This document shows positions 63,180 to 64,000 of a stretch of DNA of 64,000 nucleotides, piece by piece; position 1 is the first letter of the stretch; each line of letters begins with the position of its first letter. The stretch is from Bacteroidales bacterium (GTDB lineage Bacteria; Bacteroidota; Bacteroidia; Bacteroidales; F082). The notes beneath the pieces are model-generated. The model worked only from the letters and a program-made list of their open reading frames with translations. It was not told where the DNA came from and did not search any database. Made by a program: the position numbers and the translations under genes. The stretch spans positions 1 through 64,000 of the forward strand of contig JAQVLA010000004.1 of assembly GCA_028704385.1 (NCBI GenBank), read 5' to 3'.

Positions 63180-64000
63180 TGCTTTTTTTACCCGTACTTA
63201 TCCCCCTGATTTCGATCGTTTTACTGATCGGTTTTCGTCATAGTCTTAAATACCAGCAGGGATTGAGTATTGTGTCGGTGTTTGCTCAATTGTTCGCTGC
63301 CGTGTCTATCTTATTGAAGTTGAGCGGGAATGGACATCTGGTAGCTCAGGCCGGAGGCTGGCCTGCTCCCTTCGGAATAGGCTTTGTGGCCGACTATACC
63401 AGTGGGTTATTGTTGCTTGCCGTTAGTTTGGTTGCCATAGGTTCGGTAATATATAGTATTGGTTTTGTGGATTTTGACCGGCAGAAGAATGGTCTTTTTC
63501 TGCTTTACCAGGGCTTGCTTGCCGGTGTAAATGGTGCATTGCTTACCGGTGATATTTTTAACCTCTATGTATGGTTTGAGGTAATGGTGATTTCATCTTT
63601 TGTGTTGATTACTTTGGGTTCTGAGAAGTTGCAGTTGCGTGCATCGGTAAAATACCTCGTTATGAATCTGATTGGCTCAATGCTTTTTGTTGCAGCTATT
63701 GGACTTTTATACAGCCAGATGGGAACCTTAAACATGGCTGATCTTGCCTATAAGGTACGCTTACAGCCTGCACCTCCACTGGTAAACAGTGCTATTATGC
63801 TGTTTTTTATTGCTTTTGGAATCAAGGCAGCGGTTTTCCCCTTTTTCTTTTGGCTACCGGCATCTTATCCTACACCTCCAATTGCTGTTACTGCTTTTTT
63901 TGGAGCTACGCTTACCAAAGTGGGTGTTTATGTAATGCTGAGGTTCTATAGTATGTTTGCGCAGCTTGATGTTGCATTCTGGCAGCCTGTAATTTTTGTC
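63176..64000 (+). CDS. mrpD: Mrp antiporter subunit D, partial (runs off the window)
   Basis: The open frame from the ATG at 63176 (a second ATG follows at 63179) continues to the window end: 275 codons, with no stop. It is NuoN/MrpD-like, with many hydrophobic segments, the conserved FNLYVWFEVMVISSFVLIT stretch holding the helix-5 Glu, and the KAAVFPFFFWLPASYPTPP segment with its Lys. Its ATG overlaps the mrpC stop (ATGA). The missing part should hold the C-terminal half and be followed by mrpE-G. Confidence 0.93.
   Translation, partial: MMLFLPVLIPLISIVLLIGFRHSLKYQQGLSIVSVFAQLFAAVSILLKLSGNGHLVAQAGGWPAPFGIGFVADYTSGLLLLAVSLVAIGSVIYSIGFVDFDRQKNGLFLLYQGLLAGVNGALLTGDIFNLYVWFEVMVISSFVLITLGSEKLQLRASVKYLVMNLIGSMLFVAAIGLLYSQMGTLNMADLAYKVRLQPAPPLVNSAIMLFFIAFGIKAAVFPFFFWLPASYPTPPIAVTAFFGATLTKVGVYVMLRFYSMFAQLDVAFWQPVIFV

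Overview
This window is chromosomal core-type DNA from a member of the Bacteroidota, most likely within the Bacteroidales/Marinilabiliales radiation. The case rests on several independent signs: four secreted proteins with type IX secretion (T9SS) C-terminal sorting tails, a MoxR-DUF58-BatA-E operon, an LpxC-FabZ fusion, the order parA-parB-DUF5683-dapB-lepB, a PurA-like DUF3276 protein, a GWxTD protein, and repeated exact matches to the Bacteroidota promoter box TAnnTTTG. Shine-Dalgarno sequences are essentially absent, as usual in this phylum. The species cannot be named from the sequence alone.

Layout. 1-170: 5S rRNA at the end of an rRNA operon, with its terminator. 218-5278: hldD (LPS heptose), a MerR regulator and M23 peptidase pair, and alaS. 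5414-9704: a co-directional trio of a TPR protein, an outer-membrane SPOR protein and a T9SS-exported trypsin-like protease. 9715-15477: pseudouridine synthase, T9SS cargo and PASTA protein, divergent from ddl, then rdgB. 15542-18934: SGNH lipoprotein, OmpP1/FadL porin and ung. 19038-19993: a 42-residue lipoprotein and an outer-membrane-like protein. 20255-25468: two large T9SS beta-propeller/FN3 proteins. 25741-35431: a nine-gene minus-strand bat operon (moxR, DUF58, BatD-like, batA, batB, batC, batD, batE and a transglutaminase-like lipoprotein). 35691-39451: lpxD, lpxC-fabZ, lpxA and a DoxX protein, divergent from bat. 39503-44925: a metallopeptidase, a small membrane protein, an FAH hydrolase, a DEDDh exonuclease and an E2 acyltransferase. 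45175-51370: DUF3276, then parA, parB, DUF5683, dapB, a lipoprotein, lepB and a cyclophilin. 51466-55729: tRNA-Ser(UGA), GWxTD protein, LpxL-like acyltransferase, glycosyltransferase and aroQ. 55880-60049: ferritin-like protein, PLP gamma-lyase and patatin-barrel protein. 60104-64000: start of an Mrp cation/proton antiporter operon, with mrpD running off the window.

Functional picture. Much of the window builds or services the cell envelope: lipid A (lpxD/C/A, the LpxL-like enzyme, hldD), peptidoglycan (ddl, M23, PASTA, dapB), export (lepB and T9SS cargo), outer-membrane lipid traffic (FadL, SGNH, patatin-barrel), and the MoxR/VWA Bat system. Housekeeping genes (alaS, ung, rdgB, parAB, aroQ) are interspersed. 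I saw no insertion sequence, prophage, CRISPR array, integrase or recognisable defence island, and no gap longer than 300 bases without a gene.

No clearly new multi-gene system is evident. The best second-look items are: a seven-repeat propeller inserted inside an FN3 domain (protein at 20255-22525); a bat-operon lipoprotein with a transglutaminase-like fold that has lost its catalytic Cys; a 42-residue lipoprotein gene short enough for routine gene callers to miss; and the SGNH/FadL pair.
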